Source of the DNA: a virus | Direction: 5' to 3' (one strand) | DNA length: 62,400 bases | IMG/VR virus record: IMGVR_UViG_3300030430_003380 | Coordinates: 1-62,400 of that record | In this document: in pieces, positions 14,240 to 21,137 of the stretch | Layout: every line of letters begins with the position of its first letter | How positions within the stretch are numbered: the first letter of the stretch is position 1 | Made by a program: the position numbers and the translations under genes | The notes under the pieces: generated by a model | What the model was told of the DNA's origin: nothing | Seen by the model: the letters and a program-made list of their open reading frames with translations, nothing else | Databases searched by the model: none

Positions 14240-14434
14240 TTAATCTTGGTTTAATTGGTTAACTTTAACTCTCGTATCCATTTGTATTCTTAGATACTCT
14301 TTTCCATCATCATCTATATCTACATCAGCAATATTACAATCTATTAGATTATCAATCTGACATAAATCTGTAAATGTTTTTATGTGTAATTCACACATAT
14401 CGTTACCGAAATAATCTTCAATTTTAATTATCAT
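14240..14434 (-). CDS. Small hypothetical protein, first gene of leftward early unit
   Basis: A protein of 64 residues, acidic (NIADVDIDDDGKEYLRIQM), not recognised. It is the first gene after a well-formed Bacteroidota promoter (14464-14493) and has the TTAACCAATTAAACC leader 7 bases before the ATG. Position argues for early expression. Confidence 0.58.
   Translation of the reverse strand: MIIKIEDYFGNDMCELHIKTFTDLCQIDNLIDCNIADVDIDDDGKEYLRIQMDTRVKVNQLNQD
14248..14262 (-). promoter_or_regulatory. Recurrent leader TTAACCAATTAAACC
   Basis: Read leftward, the exact 15-mer ends 9 bases before ATG 14238 and overlaps the last codons of the preceding gene. Confidence 0.58.
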
Positions 14435-14441
14435 TTGATTT

Positions 14442-14456
14442 GGTTTAATTGGTTAA
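14442..14456 (-). promoter_or_regulatory. Recurrent leader TTAACCAATTAAACC
   Basis: Read leftward, the exact 15-mer ends 7 bases before ATG 14434 and begins 7 bases after the -7 element, so it spans the likely transcription start and 5' leader. Confidence 0.6.
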
Positions 14457-14463
14457 TATTTTA

Positions 14464-14493
14464 CAAACATACACTTTTCTTTTGAAACCACAA
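14464..14493 (-). promoter_or_regulatory. Bacteroidota promoter (TTG, 19 bases, TATGTTTG), leftward
   Basis: Read leftward: TTG at 14493-14491, a 19-base spacer, then TATGTTTG at 14471-14464, an exact TAnnTTTG match. It drives the 14434-13157 unit and is one of the best-formed promoters in the window. Confidence 0.72.
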
Positions 14494-14520
14494 TACCTAT
14501 TGTATTTTTTTTCCTTACAT

Positions 14521-14732
14521 TATGTTTCCAAAAACTCTTGAAACCCCCAGCAGTAAAGGATCGTGTGTGTGCGTGTGAGTGGTGAAGTCACATGCGAGAA
14601 TCGACAGAATATAGTTAGGGCTAGTGCATAACATTGTGACTTTGCACCACATTGTATATACTAAAAGATTTTCACCTTCGTACATAGGTCAAACTAATGC
14701 GTTAGCATGTACGAAAGTGGTTTTTGTTTTTA
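14521..14732 (+). ncRNA. Candidate structured small RNA
   Basis: No gene fits this stretch, yet it has a full RNA-gene layout on the + strand. A promoter-like TTG (14500-14502), 18-base spacer and TATGTTTC (14521-14528, one mismatch from TAnnTTTG) come first. A long stem then pairs 14579-14591 (GTGGTGAAGTCAC) with 14636-14650 (GTGACTTTGCACCAC), 13 base pairs with a 2-base bulge. A terminator hairpin with T-run follows (14673-14732). The RNA would be about 200 nt, starting near 14535. It resembles no RNA family that I recognise. Its position between divergent early promoters suggests a regulatory role; a structured origin is the alternative. Confidence 0.5.
14673..14732 (+). terminator. Rho-independent terminator, rightward
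   Basis: TTCGTACAT (14677-14685) pairs with ATGTACGAA (14707-14715), extended past one mismatch by CAC/GTG, and is followed by GTTTTTGTTTTT. No protein gene precedes it on this strand, which is the main reason to suspect an RNA gene upstream. Confidence 0.68.
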
Positions 14733-14840
14733 AATTCTATTTAGAAATAAAAGCCATGTGGAAGTACATCACTTAAGATGGGGTAAAGTTATAAGAAATA
14801 ATATTTAAAATCAACAAGGGAATAAATTATTTTTATTTTT

Positions 14841-14871
14841 TTGTGATATTAAATTATTTTACCTATCATTG
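14841..14871 (+). promoter_or_regulatory. Early rightward promoter (TTG, 20 bases, TATCATTG)
   Basis: TTG at 14841-14843, a 20-base spacer and TATCATTG at 14864-14871 (one mismatch from TAnnTTTG) lie 33 bases before ATG 14905. It would drive the early/replication block. Confidence 0.55.
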
Positions 14872-14880
14872 CAGAAGTAA

Positions 14881-14898
14881 TTAACCAAATTAAACCAA
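14881..14898 (+). promoter_or_regulatory. Recurrent leader variant TTAACCAAATTAAACCAA
   Basis: On the + strand this variant (one extra A) ends 6 bases before ATG 14905, at the same spacing as the leftward copies. Confidence 0.58.
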
Positions 14899-14904
14899 TT
14901 TATT

Positions 14905-15282
14905 ATGGGATATACAAGCGAAGTACATATAGCAGTACCAAAGAAAGCAGAGAAAGAAATGGATAAAGTTTTAAATAAACATAATCTTATAACAGAGGAT
15001 GAGTATAGTTATAAGTTTAAAAAAACACACCACACGCAGAGGTGGAAAGAACATACTAATGGTGTTACCACAGATAAGTCTAACGATATTATTTTATATC
15101 AAGCAAGTAGTCTTAAATGGTACGAAGAATATGATGATGTTCAAGGAATAACAAGTATAGTAGAGGAGTACGAGCCAAGTGGTGCGTGTATGGTATGTGT
15201 GGGAGAAGATGGTGCAGTACACTCTGATATGGGAGAATATCACGATGTGTTTAATGTATATGTAAAAGTAGAATTAGCTTAA
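14905..15282 (+). CDS. Conserved phage hypothetical protein (MGYTSEV type)
   Basis: A protein of 125 residues. The start MGYTSEVHIAVPKKAEKEM and the pattern LKWYEEYDDVQGI resemble a small protein seen in many phages (recall, not search). The C-terminal half (ACMVCVGEDGAVHSDMGEY) is beta-rich. Function unknown. It is first in the rightward early block, behind a promoter and the recurrent leader. Confidence 0.65.
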   Translation: MGYTSEVHIAVPKKAEKEMDKVLNKHNLITEDEYSYKFKKTHHTQRWKEHTNGVTTDKSNDIILYQASSLKWYEEYDDVQGITSIVEEYEPSGACMVCVGEDGAVHSDMGEYHDVFNVYVKVELA

Positions 15283-15298
15283 CTTAAATTAAATAAAA

Positions 15299-15751
15299 AT
15301 GAAAAACAAGACAATTGAATGGGGATGGGAAAAAGGTAAACCATCAAATGTAAGAAGTAAAGAACATCAAGCGTTCTTAATTAAGGAGTACAATAAGAAC
15401 AGACCAGAAGAATATCATGTCAAAGATATGGCTGAACTTAACAGAGCCTTATTAGATAACGAGATAAAGTATTTTGGTATGCGTAGCGTTACAATAACTG
15501 AACGAAGAGTGTATCACAAGGTAGCTAAGATAACTATTGAATTACCTAAAGATATTGAGTTAAAAGATACTGATGAATGGTTGCAAGGTAATGATGCTTG
15601 GGAACAACCTTTAGATAATAAATTTAAAGATGCTACACTTGAGTATGGCTTAGGTTTAGATAACCCATCTTGTGATGGAATGAATGATTCTATGGCAGAC
15701 AGAGAAACAAGATACCATATTAATGGTGAAAACTATGGGGGACACTTATAA
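15299..15751 (+). CDS. Hypothetical early protein
   Basis: A protein of 150 residues. It starts MKNKTIEWGWEKGKPSNVRS and has a central basic strand segment (RSVTITERRVYHKVAKITIELP) that recurs in phage hypotheticals; the C-terminal 50 residues are acidic and turn-rich. No catalytic motif is seen. Its stop codon shares a base with the next start (TAATG). Confidence 0.6.
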   Translation: MKNKTIEWGWEKGKPSNVRSKEHQAFLIKEYNKNRPEEYHVKDMAELNRALLDNEIKYFGMRSVTITERRVYHKVAKITIELPKDIELKDTDEWLQGNDAWEQPLDNKFKDATLEYGLGLDNPSCDGMNDSMADRETRYHINGENYGGHL

Positions 15752-15981
15752 TGGCTAAGATATATATAGATAACGCAAAGTACATGGGTTTTATATGTGA
15801 TGTTGCTCATATGATGGTAGAGCAAAGTTTTAATATAGAAGATATATGGGATGATGGGGAATATAAAGAGGATGCTCAAATATTTTTTGATGAAAAATAT
15901 GATGAAGTAGAAACCATGTTAAACAACACCCTAAACATACATAGCAATGAACACTTTGACGGAGATAGTAGAGAGGTATGA
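15751..15981 (+). CDS. Small acidic hypothetical protein
   Basis: A protein of 76 residues, acidic, helical (FICDVAHMMVEQSFNIEDIWDDGEYKED), unknown family. Start overlaps the preceding stop by one base; its end overlaps the next gene by 35 bases, typical of the compact early block. Confidence 0.55.
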   Translation: MAKIYIDNAKYMGFICDVAHMMVEQSFNIEDIWDDGEYKEDAQIFFDEKYDEVETMLNNTLNIHSNEHFDGDSREV

Positions 15982-16198
15982 TGATGAGGAGTTCTTAAAG
16001 GCTGATGGTTTTGATGAGGCAGTCATAGGGGTATGTCACATTTCAAGAAGGTTGATATACTCCTATGCTAAGTGCATTGAGATATTAATACAGGGTGAAG
16101 GCATGAGTGAGATTGATGCTATAGAACATCTATCTTACAATGTTATTAATAGCTATGTGGGAGAAAAAACACCCATATGGTGTATAGATTATGAATAA
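15947..16198 (+). CDS. Conserved phage hypothetical protein (YVGEKTPIWC type)
   Basis: A protein of 83 residues. DEEFLKADGFDEAVIG, SRRLIYSYAKCIEILIQ and the ending YVGEKTPIWCIDYE match a small protein that I recall from many phages; its function is not known. It overlaps the preceding gene by 35 bases, and its strong resemblance to a known type supports the overlap being real. Confidence 0.7.
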   Translation: MNTLTEIVERYDDEEFLKADGFDEAVIGVCHISRRLIYSYAKCIEILIQGEGMSEIDAIEHLSYNVINSYVGEKTPIWCIDYE

Positions 16199-16471
16199 AT
16201 GATAGAAACAAGAAAAGAGTTTATAAGTAGGGTGTTGTGGATGATAAAGGAGATAGATAAATCTAAATTTAAATCTTTAGATATACTATCTATGATAGAC
16301 TTTCAATTGAAACAAAGAGAGGTTGATTTAATGAAAAAAGACAGAGACATAATGATAAGTCTTATAGATAAATCATTAAATAATCTATCCATATACAATA
16401 GGCAAACTAAAGCAAAGATTTCGACTAAAGTTGAAGTTGAATTTAATAAGTTAATTGAAGAGGACAAATGA
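16199..16471 (+). CDS. Small helical hypothetical protein
   Basis: A protein of 90 residues, almost wholly helical and charged (RKEFISRVLWMIKEIDKSKFKSLDILSMI...). No motif is seen. It begins directly after the previous stop and ends ATGA into the 52-residue coiled-coil gene. Confidence 0.55.
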   Translation: MIETRKEFISRVLWMIKEIDKSKFKSLDILSMIDFQLKQREVDLMKKDRDIMISLIDKSLNNLSIYNRQTKAKISTKVEVEFNKLIEEDK

Positions 16472-16626
16472 AAATAGATATGCTACAGGTAACAAATCAA
16501 ATTAGATTTTACATAAGTGAAATAAAAAGTCTACAAGATGAGAACACAATTCTTAAAGATGAAAATAAGAAACTTAAGGTTGAATTAAAGAAGAAGAAGG
16601 ATGGAAAAACAAGTAAAGACAATTAA
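16468..16626 (+). CDS. Small coiled-coil protein (52 residues)
   Basis: Starts at ATG 16468, sharing ATGA with the previous stop, and ends TAA 16624-16626. After MKIDMLQVTNQIRFYISEIK it has a leucine/isoleucine heptad segment (LQDENTILKDENKKLKVEL) and a Lys-rich tail, so a short parallel coiled coil is expected. It overlaps the next gene by 26 bases. Function unknown. Confidence 0.52.
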   Translation: MKIDMLQVTNQIRFYISEIKSLQDENTILKDENKKLKVELKKKKDGKTSKDN

Positions 16627-16960
16627 TGTTGATGAACTTTGGACAAGAAAAGGGAATGAATCTTGTTGCACTGAATATGTGTACTACGCTAAAATTAGGA
16701 GAAAGTATTTAAATTACATCAATGATAATATAGAGTCGTTATCAATAGAGTTGTTGAATAAGAAAAACTTTACTGATTCTAAATCGCTAAACGAGAGGAG
16801 AATTTATTATATTGTAAGGTCTATTGATAGGTTTAAGGTGCATGACCTAAAGAAATTACTCGATCAGGAGTACTCAATTACAGACTTTTTAAATAAGGCT
16901 AATGGAATACGAGAAAAAAATGTTGAAATCTTTGCTCGAAGAAATAGGGATAAATCATAA
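16601..16960 (+). CDS. Hypothetical early protein
   Basis: A protein of 119 residues, basic and helical (YYAKIRRKYLNYINDNIESL; RRIYYIVRSIDRFKVHDLKKLL). Unrecognised. It overlaps both neighbours (26 and 59 bases). Base composition is like the rest of the early block. Confidence 0.52.
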   Translation: MEKQVKTINVDELWTRKGNESCCTEYVYYAKIRRKYLNYINDNIESLSIELLNKKNFTDSKSLNERRIYYIVRSIDRFKVHDLKKLLDQEYSITDFLNKANGIREKNVEIFARRNRDKS

Positions 16961-17264
16961 ATTAAAAAGAAGTATTAAACCCAGTAAACATCCTTATATG
17001 CGAAAGTTAGAAAGGTATTTAAAGGCTCATAATTTTAAGTACATATACTTTTCTGATACAGATAGTTTAGCTATAACAGAAATTAATTATCATCCATTTA
17101 AATGTCTTTCAAATACCCTTATGACTCCATCAAATATAGGTATAAATGTTATGATGGTTATGAATGGTAGAGATATGTGTGATAAAAAGATAAATGACAT
17201 GGAACATGCTTTAGATTATATACTTTTAGATGATTTATGTTATAATATTATAGGTGTTGTGTGA
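16902..17264 (+). CDS. Hypothetical early protein
   Basis: A protein of 120 residues from ATG 16902; MLKSLLEEIGIN at 16920 is an alternative start with less overlap. N-terminal half is basic (KLKRSIKPSKHPYMRKLERYLKAHN); the second half is hydrophobic and mixed (NIGINVMMVMNG). No family is recognised. It closes the run of small early genes before the 86-base gap ahead of the ERF gene. Confidence 0.5.
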   Translation: MEYEKKMLKSLLEEIGINHKLKRSIKPSKHPYMRKLERYLKAHNFKYIYFSDTDSLAITEINYHPFKCLSNTLMTPSNIGINVMMVMNGRDMCDKKINDMEHALDYILLDDLCYNIIGVV

Positions 17265-17350
17265 AAAAAATTTTACCACTTGTAGTGTTCTATTAAAAAA
17301 ATTTTTACTACTTTTACCGACAGAAAGTTAATTTAATTAAAAAACCAATT

Positions 17351-17917
17351 ATGGAAAAATCAGAGACCATTGGCAAGCTAACCCTTGCCTTATCGAAAGT
17401 GCAGGCTCAATTAAAACCTGCTAAAGAAAACTCAAAGAATCCTTTTTTTAAATCAAGCTATGCCGATCTTGGTGCAGTTTGGGATTCTGTTCGTAAACTA
17501 TTAGCTGAAAATGAATTAGCTATTATTCAAATGCCTACAGATGTGGGTGGTCTAACAACAATCTTATCACATTCAAGTGGAGAATACATTTCATCCACCA
17601 TGTACATTCCTTCAAAGGAAGACGCTCATGGTGTTGGCTCTGCTATATCATATGCGAGAAGATATGCTTTAGCATCAGTTGTTGGTGTGGTCACAGGTGA
17701 TGACGATGGCAATGGTGCAGTAAAAGGTACGCCTAATGTATCTAAGAAGCCTACATCTAAACCTAAGCTAACCGATGCTCAGTATAAGTCTATGCTGAAG
17801 GCTATTGAGGATGGTAAGGGTAGTGTTGTTGAGCAAAAGATGGCTGGGTACAACATGACTAAAACTCAAGAAGAAAAGTTAAATAAGATTTTGAAAATTA
17901 CTAAAACTTTAGTGTAA
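17351..17917 (+). CDS. erf: ERF-family single-strand annealing protein
   Basis: A protein of 188 residues. The core FFKSSYADLGAVWDSVRKLL...ALAIIQMPTD-like segment, LTTILSHSSGEYI and GSAISYARRYAL (residues about 97-110) is the hallmark of the ERF superfamily, which anneals complementary strands in phage recombination and genome circularisation. A linker and small helical C-terminal part follow (TDAQYKSMLKAIEDGKG). It is directly followed (TAATG) by a RecE-like nuclease, the usual annealase-exonuclease pair. The start context contains a degenerate form of the leader (AAAAAACCAATT before ATG). Confidence 0.88.
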   Translation: MEKSETIGKLTLALSKVQAQLKPAKENSKNPFFKSSYADLGAVWDSVRKLLAENELAIIQMPTDVGGLTTILSHSSGEYISSTMYIPSKEDAHGVGSAISYARRYALASVVGVVTGDDDGNGAVKGTPNVSKKPTSKPKLTDAQYKSMLKAIEDGKGSVVEQKMAGYNMTKTQEEKLNKILKITKTLV

Positions 17918-18684
17918 TGAGTTTGAATAAGTTTATTAGTAAACTAACAGATGATACCTTTTATTACTCTGACTATGAGTTCGTAACTAATTCTCAGTTA
18001 GGGTTGATAAAACAGGATGTTAGAACTTATAAGATGATGAGGGATAATCCTGATCTTAACAAGGAAACTATGCCTATGATCTTTGGTAGAGCATATCATG
18101 TAGCTATGTTAGAGCCTAATGATTTTAACGATAAAGTTTTAGTTTTTGATTCAGCTACAAGAACTACTAAAGGGTATAAGGAATTTGTGTTAGCTAACCC
18201 TAACGCACCTACAATAATCTTACAAAAAGAATACGATAAGATTATGTATATGCAAGATGTATTGTTCTCTCACAGCGAGGTGAATGACCTGTTACAAAAG
18301 GAAGGTGAACGGGAGATTGCAAACGCTTGGCAGGATCATGATACTGATGTTTTCTGTAAGGCTAAAGCTGATTACAAGAATGGTAAAACTATTATAGATC
18401 TTAAGACTACAGGTGATGGTAGCTTATATGGTTTCTCTAACTCGTGTAAGAAGTATGGATACGATAGGCAATCAGCATTCTATTTGGATGGGTTTGGTTG
18501 TGATGAGTTTGTTTTTATAACTCAAGAGAAGGAAAGACCATACAACGTATCTATATTCTATGCTGGAGATGAGTTCACAGAGAGAGGTAGGGCTGAGTAT
18601 AAATACTTGTTAGATGTTTACAAGAAATTTTTTATAAATAATGAGGAAGTAGTAGAGGAACACATAATTATGGAAACGCTATGA
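17917..18684 (+). CDS. RecE-like PD-(D/E)XK exonuclease
   Basis: A protein of 255 residues. GRAYHVAMLEP (57-67) gives the His of the family; CKAKADY (147-153) supplies an Asp and IIDLKTT (159-165) the D-x-K, followed by the Y..Q..FYLDGFG helix (residues about 178-192) typical of the exonuclease VIII / PDDEXK_12-type group. It would make 3' single-stranded ends for the neighbouring ERF protein. Its start overlaps the ERF stop by one base. Confidence 0.85.
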   Translation: MSLNKFISKLTDDTFYYSDYEFVTNSQLGLIKQDVRTYKMMRDNPDLNKETMPMIFGRAYHVAMLEPNDFNDKVLVFDSATRTTKGYKEFVLANPNAPTIILQKEYDKIMYMQDVLFSHSEVNDLLQKEGEREIANAWQDHDTDVFCKAKADYKNGKTIIDLKTTGDGSLYGFSNSCKKYGYDRQSAFYLDGFGCDEFVFITQEKERPYNVSIFYAGDEFTERGRAEYKYLLDVYKKFFINNEEVVEEHIIMETL

Positions 18685-18887
18685 CCTTAAGAGAAAAACT
18701 AGAAGAACAACAGATTAGCGAAAGATGGCTATCAGAAAGATTAGGGTTGAGCAGACCTACCCTATTAAAGTACTTAAAAAAACCTAACGAGTTTAGAGTT
18801 AAACACGTTAAAAAAATTGTTGAGTATTTAAGAATAACTGAAAGGGATGCATTAACTAATTATTTTAAACACAAAAATTATGAGTAA
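18681..18887 (+). CDS. Small helix-turn-helix protein
   Basis: A protein of 68 residues, essentially a single helix-turn-helix domain: LREKLEEQQISERWLSERLGLSRPTLLKYLKKP. It is like short Cro/C1-type or XRE repressors. ATGA overlap with the nuclease stop. It may regulate the early block or act as an excision/replication accessory factor; no operator can be assigned. Confidence 0.7.
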   Translation: MTLREKLEEQQISERWLSERLGLSRPTLLKYLKKPNEFRVKHVKKIVEYLRITERDALTNYFKHKNYE

Positions 18888-19143
18888 ATCTGAAAAAATT
18901 TACATTGGAAATGGAACTGAGAAGTTCGATGGTGGTATCGTACAATTCTCTCTTAATCTAACAAAACTTAAAAACGAAGCTTCTGAGCATATGTTTGAGT
19001 ACAATGGAGATAAGTTTATTAAGTTAAAGGTAGTTAAGAAAAGAGAAGCTGATGAGTATGGTAAGACTCATTACGTTGAGGTGGACACATTTAAGCCAGA
19101 GCCTAAAAAAGTCACTACAGTAGATGATGATCTACCATTTTAA
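18880..19143 (+). CDS. Hypothetical protein with SSB-like acidic tail
   Basis: A protein of 87 residues. The body is beta-rich (IYIGNGTEKFDGGIVQFSLNL; KFIKLKVVKKREADEYGKTHYVEVDTF) and the last residues are VDDDLPF. A C-terminal acidic stretch ending in (I/L)PF is the recognised docking tail of bacterial SSB proteins. The placement between ERF/nuclease genes and helicase genes supports a small single-strand-binding or SSB-partner-recruiting protein. The fold itself is not recognised. Confidence 0.62.
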   Translation: MSKSEKIYIGNGTEKFDGGIVQFSLNLTKLKNEASEHMFEYNGDKFIKLKVVKKREADEYGKTHYVEVDTFKPEPKKVTTVDDDLPF

Positions 19144-19152
19144 TTGATAATG

Positions 19153-19239
19153 ATAGGCATGAGTGAGAGCAGTTAAACTCTAATAATCATAGCTACTGCA
19201 GGTAAGACTTCCGTACAAAACCTATGAGCCTATTTTTTT
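19153..19239 (+). terminator. Structured terminator or attenuator
   Basis: ATAGGC (19153-19158) pairs with GCCTAT (19228-19233), followed by seven T. Inside are two mutually exclusive smaller pairings, GAGT/ACTC (19161-19164 with 19177-19180) and GCAGT/ACTGC. It lies in the 109-base gap between the SSB-tail gene and the helicase-loader gene and could end or attenuate transcription there. Confidence 0.42.
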
Positions 19240-19252
19240 AAAACCAAAGACC

Positions 19253-19738
19253 ATGATATTAAGAGTATCCGATAAAGACATAGTTGACACAAGTAAGATT
19301 GGTTACATCACCCTTGATGGACAAAAAATTATATTTGGTGATTTAACTTGGTCTATATATAATAATGAAATGGAAGCTCAATGTGTGTTCAATAATATAG
19401 TAAATCATATGCAGATTAAAGACATGAGGTTTGCTGAAAAGAAAACCATTCAGCCAAATGATAGAAAAGAAAAAGCATTTGAGATGTTCTGGAACCTGTA
19501 TGATAAAAAAGTATCGTACAGCCAAGCAAAAACAGCTTTCATGCAACTAACCTTGCAAGAGATGGGAAAGGCTGTGAAGTCAGTTAAAGAATATATAGAC
19601 TCAACACCAAATAAAGAGTATAGAAAAAACCCAACAACATGGATACGCCAGAAGTGTTGGAATGATGAAATAGTTTTAAATAAAATAAAGAAAAAAAATA
19701 GATACGTTAAGCCTAAATATATAACAGATGAAAGATAA
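19253..19738 (+). CDS. Replication initiation / helicase-loader-like protein
   Basis: A protein of 161 residues. The C-terminal 80 residues (FEMFWNLYDKKVSYSQAKTAF...KAVKSVKEYIDSTP...NPTTWIRQKCW) match the pattern seen in DnaT/lambda-O-type loader or primosomal proteins of phages, where an FW-LYDKK helix begins the domain and an N-TTW-I-Q-W motif ends it. The N-terminal part is short and unrecognised. Its stop overlaps the start of the DnaB helicase gene by 11 bases, which fits a loader-helicase pair. Confidence 0.72.
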   Translation: MILRVSDKDIVDTSKIGYITLDGQKIIFGDLTWSIYNNEMEAQCVFNNIVNHMQIKDMRFAEKKTIQPNDRKEKAFEMFWNLYDKKVSYSQAKTAFMQLTLQEMGKAVKSVKEYIDSTPNKEYRKNPTTWIRQKCWNDEIVLNKIKKKNRYVKPKYITDER

Positions 19739-21050
19739 GGTTGAAATGGAAAAAAGGCTTATAGGTAAATTAATGTCAAAGCCAGACGAGTATTATGACT
19801 TACATGGAATGTTGTCTGAAGATATTTTTAGTGACAACATAAATAAAAGGCTTTACAAATCTATATCTACTATACTTAATAATGGTGGTAAGTTAGATAT
19901 GATAAATGTAACTAAAGGAATAAAAGGTAACGATGCTTCAATAAGATTAGCTGAATGCGTTTCACTTGATCACTACGCATACATAGGAAAGAATATAGTT
20001 TTATTTTTATCACAAGAAGATAAAAAAATTAAATTAAAAAGGTTAGCTAAATCAACAATTAAAAGGCTTGATGACGGAGATGATTTATTTGATGTTATAG
20101 AACATGTCGATGATCAGATGAAAATAATATCTGATATTAAGTCAAGTGAAATGCCTGACATAGTAAAACAACTTAAAGTTTTACATGATGATATAGATAG
20201 AAGAATGTCATCAAAGGACATGAACGGTCTACCTACAGGTTTTCAGTCTGTAGATAAATTTACTGGTGGTTGGCAAGCCACCGACTTAATTATAATAGGT
20301 GGTGCATCATCTATGGGTAAGACATCACTTGGTTTAGCTTTTTGCTATAACTGTGCTAAAGCAGAAATACCTGCTGCAGTGTTCTCATACGAGATGGGTG
20401 ACACACAGCTTTTACAAAGACTAGTTTCTTTAGAAAGTAAAGTTAACAATAGGTATATAATGAAGGGGACTATTGAAGATGATGAGCTTAAAAGGATACA
20501 TAAAGCTATAGGCAAGTTAGAAAAAACTTGTTTATTTGTTGATGAGTGTAAGGATTCATCTTTAAGTTATCTTTTAAATAAGATAAGAAAATATGTTATC
20601 GTAAAGAAGGTTAAGTTTTTCTTAATAGATTATCTTCAACTTGTTAAAGGTGTTGGAAGTTCTAGAGAGCAGGAAGTGGCTGTTGTTGCTCGTGAACTTA
20701 AGAATATAGCTAAGGAATTAGATGTAACAATAGTTGCGTTGTCACAACTTAGTAGAGCAGTTGAAAGAAAGGATGGTTGTAGACCAAGTCTTTCAGATTT
20801 AAGAGAGAGTGGTGAGATAGAACAAGCATCAGATATAGTTATGCTGGTATATAGACCAGAATACTATGGTATAATGACTGATGATAACGGTCAATCTACA
20901 GAAGGTCTTGTAGATTTGATATTCGCTAAAGGTAGAAATATAGGTACAGGAACGTTACCTCTTAGATTCCAAAAAGAATACACAAAGTTTATTGATCCAC
21001 AGGATTTTGAAGCTAAATTTATATCAGTTAAACCAGAAGAATCTTTTTAA
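19728..21050 (+). CDS. dnaB: DnaB-like replicative helicase
   Basis: A protein of 440 residues, close to the usual length. N-terminal helical domain about 1-140 (EKRLIGKLMSKPDEYYDLHGML). RecA-like motor: Walker A GGASSMGKTS (191-200), YEMG (221-224), Walker B FFLIDYLQLV (297-306), then ALSQLSRAVERK and SDLRESGEIEQASDIVM (residues about 355-372) with the arginine-finger region, and KGRNIGTGTLPL near the end. It unwinds the fork and forms the centre of replication. No phage DNA polymerase or primase is visible nearby, so host enzymes are likely recruited. Confidence 0.94.
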   Translation: MKDKVEMEKRLIGKLMSKPDEYYDLHGMLSEDIFSDNINKRLYKSISTILNNGGKLDMINVTKGIKGNDASIRLAECVSLDHYAYIGKNIVLFLSQEDKKIKLKRLAKSTIKRLDDGDDLFDVIEHVDDQMKIISDIKSSEMPDIVKQLKVLHDDIDRRMSSKDMNGLPTGFQSVDKFTGGWQATDLIIIGGASSMGKTSLGLAFCYNCAKAEIPAAVFSYEMGDTQLLQRLVSLESKVNNRYIMKGTIEDDELKRIHKAIGKLEKTCLFVDECKDSSLSYLLNKIRKYVIVKKVKFFLIDYLQLVKGVGSSREQEVAVVARELKNIAKELDVTIVALSQLSRAVERKDGCRPSLSDLRESGEIEQASDIVMLVYRPEYYGIMTDDNGQSTEGLVDLIFAKGRNIGTGTLPLRFQKEYTKFIDPQDFEAKFISVKPEESF

Positions 21051-21053
21051 ATT

Positions 21054-21137
21054 ATGATAGAAGTATTTTTAAGTGTCCTTTGTTTTATTTTATTATACAT
21101 GGCTTGGGAAATAGTTAAATATAATAGTAATAAATGA
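21054..21137 (+). CDS. Membrane micro-protein (27 residues)
   Basis: ATG 21054, three bases after the helicase stop, opens a 27-codon frame ending TGA 21135-21137, which overlaps the next ATG (ATGA). The product is one hydrophobic helix (MIEVFLSVLCFILLYMAW) with a basic tail. Placement exactly between two genes with coupling overlap argues that it is translated. Function unknown. Confidence 0.5.
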   Translation: MIEVFLSVLCFILLYMAWEIVKYNSNK

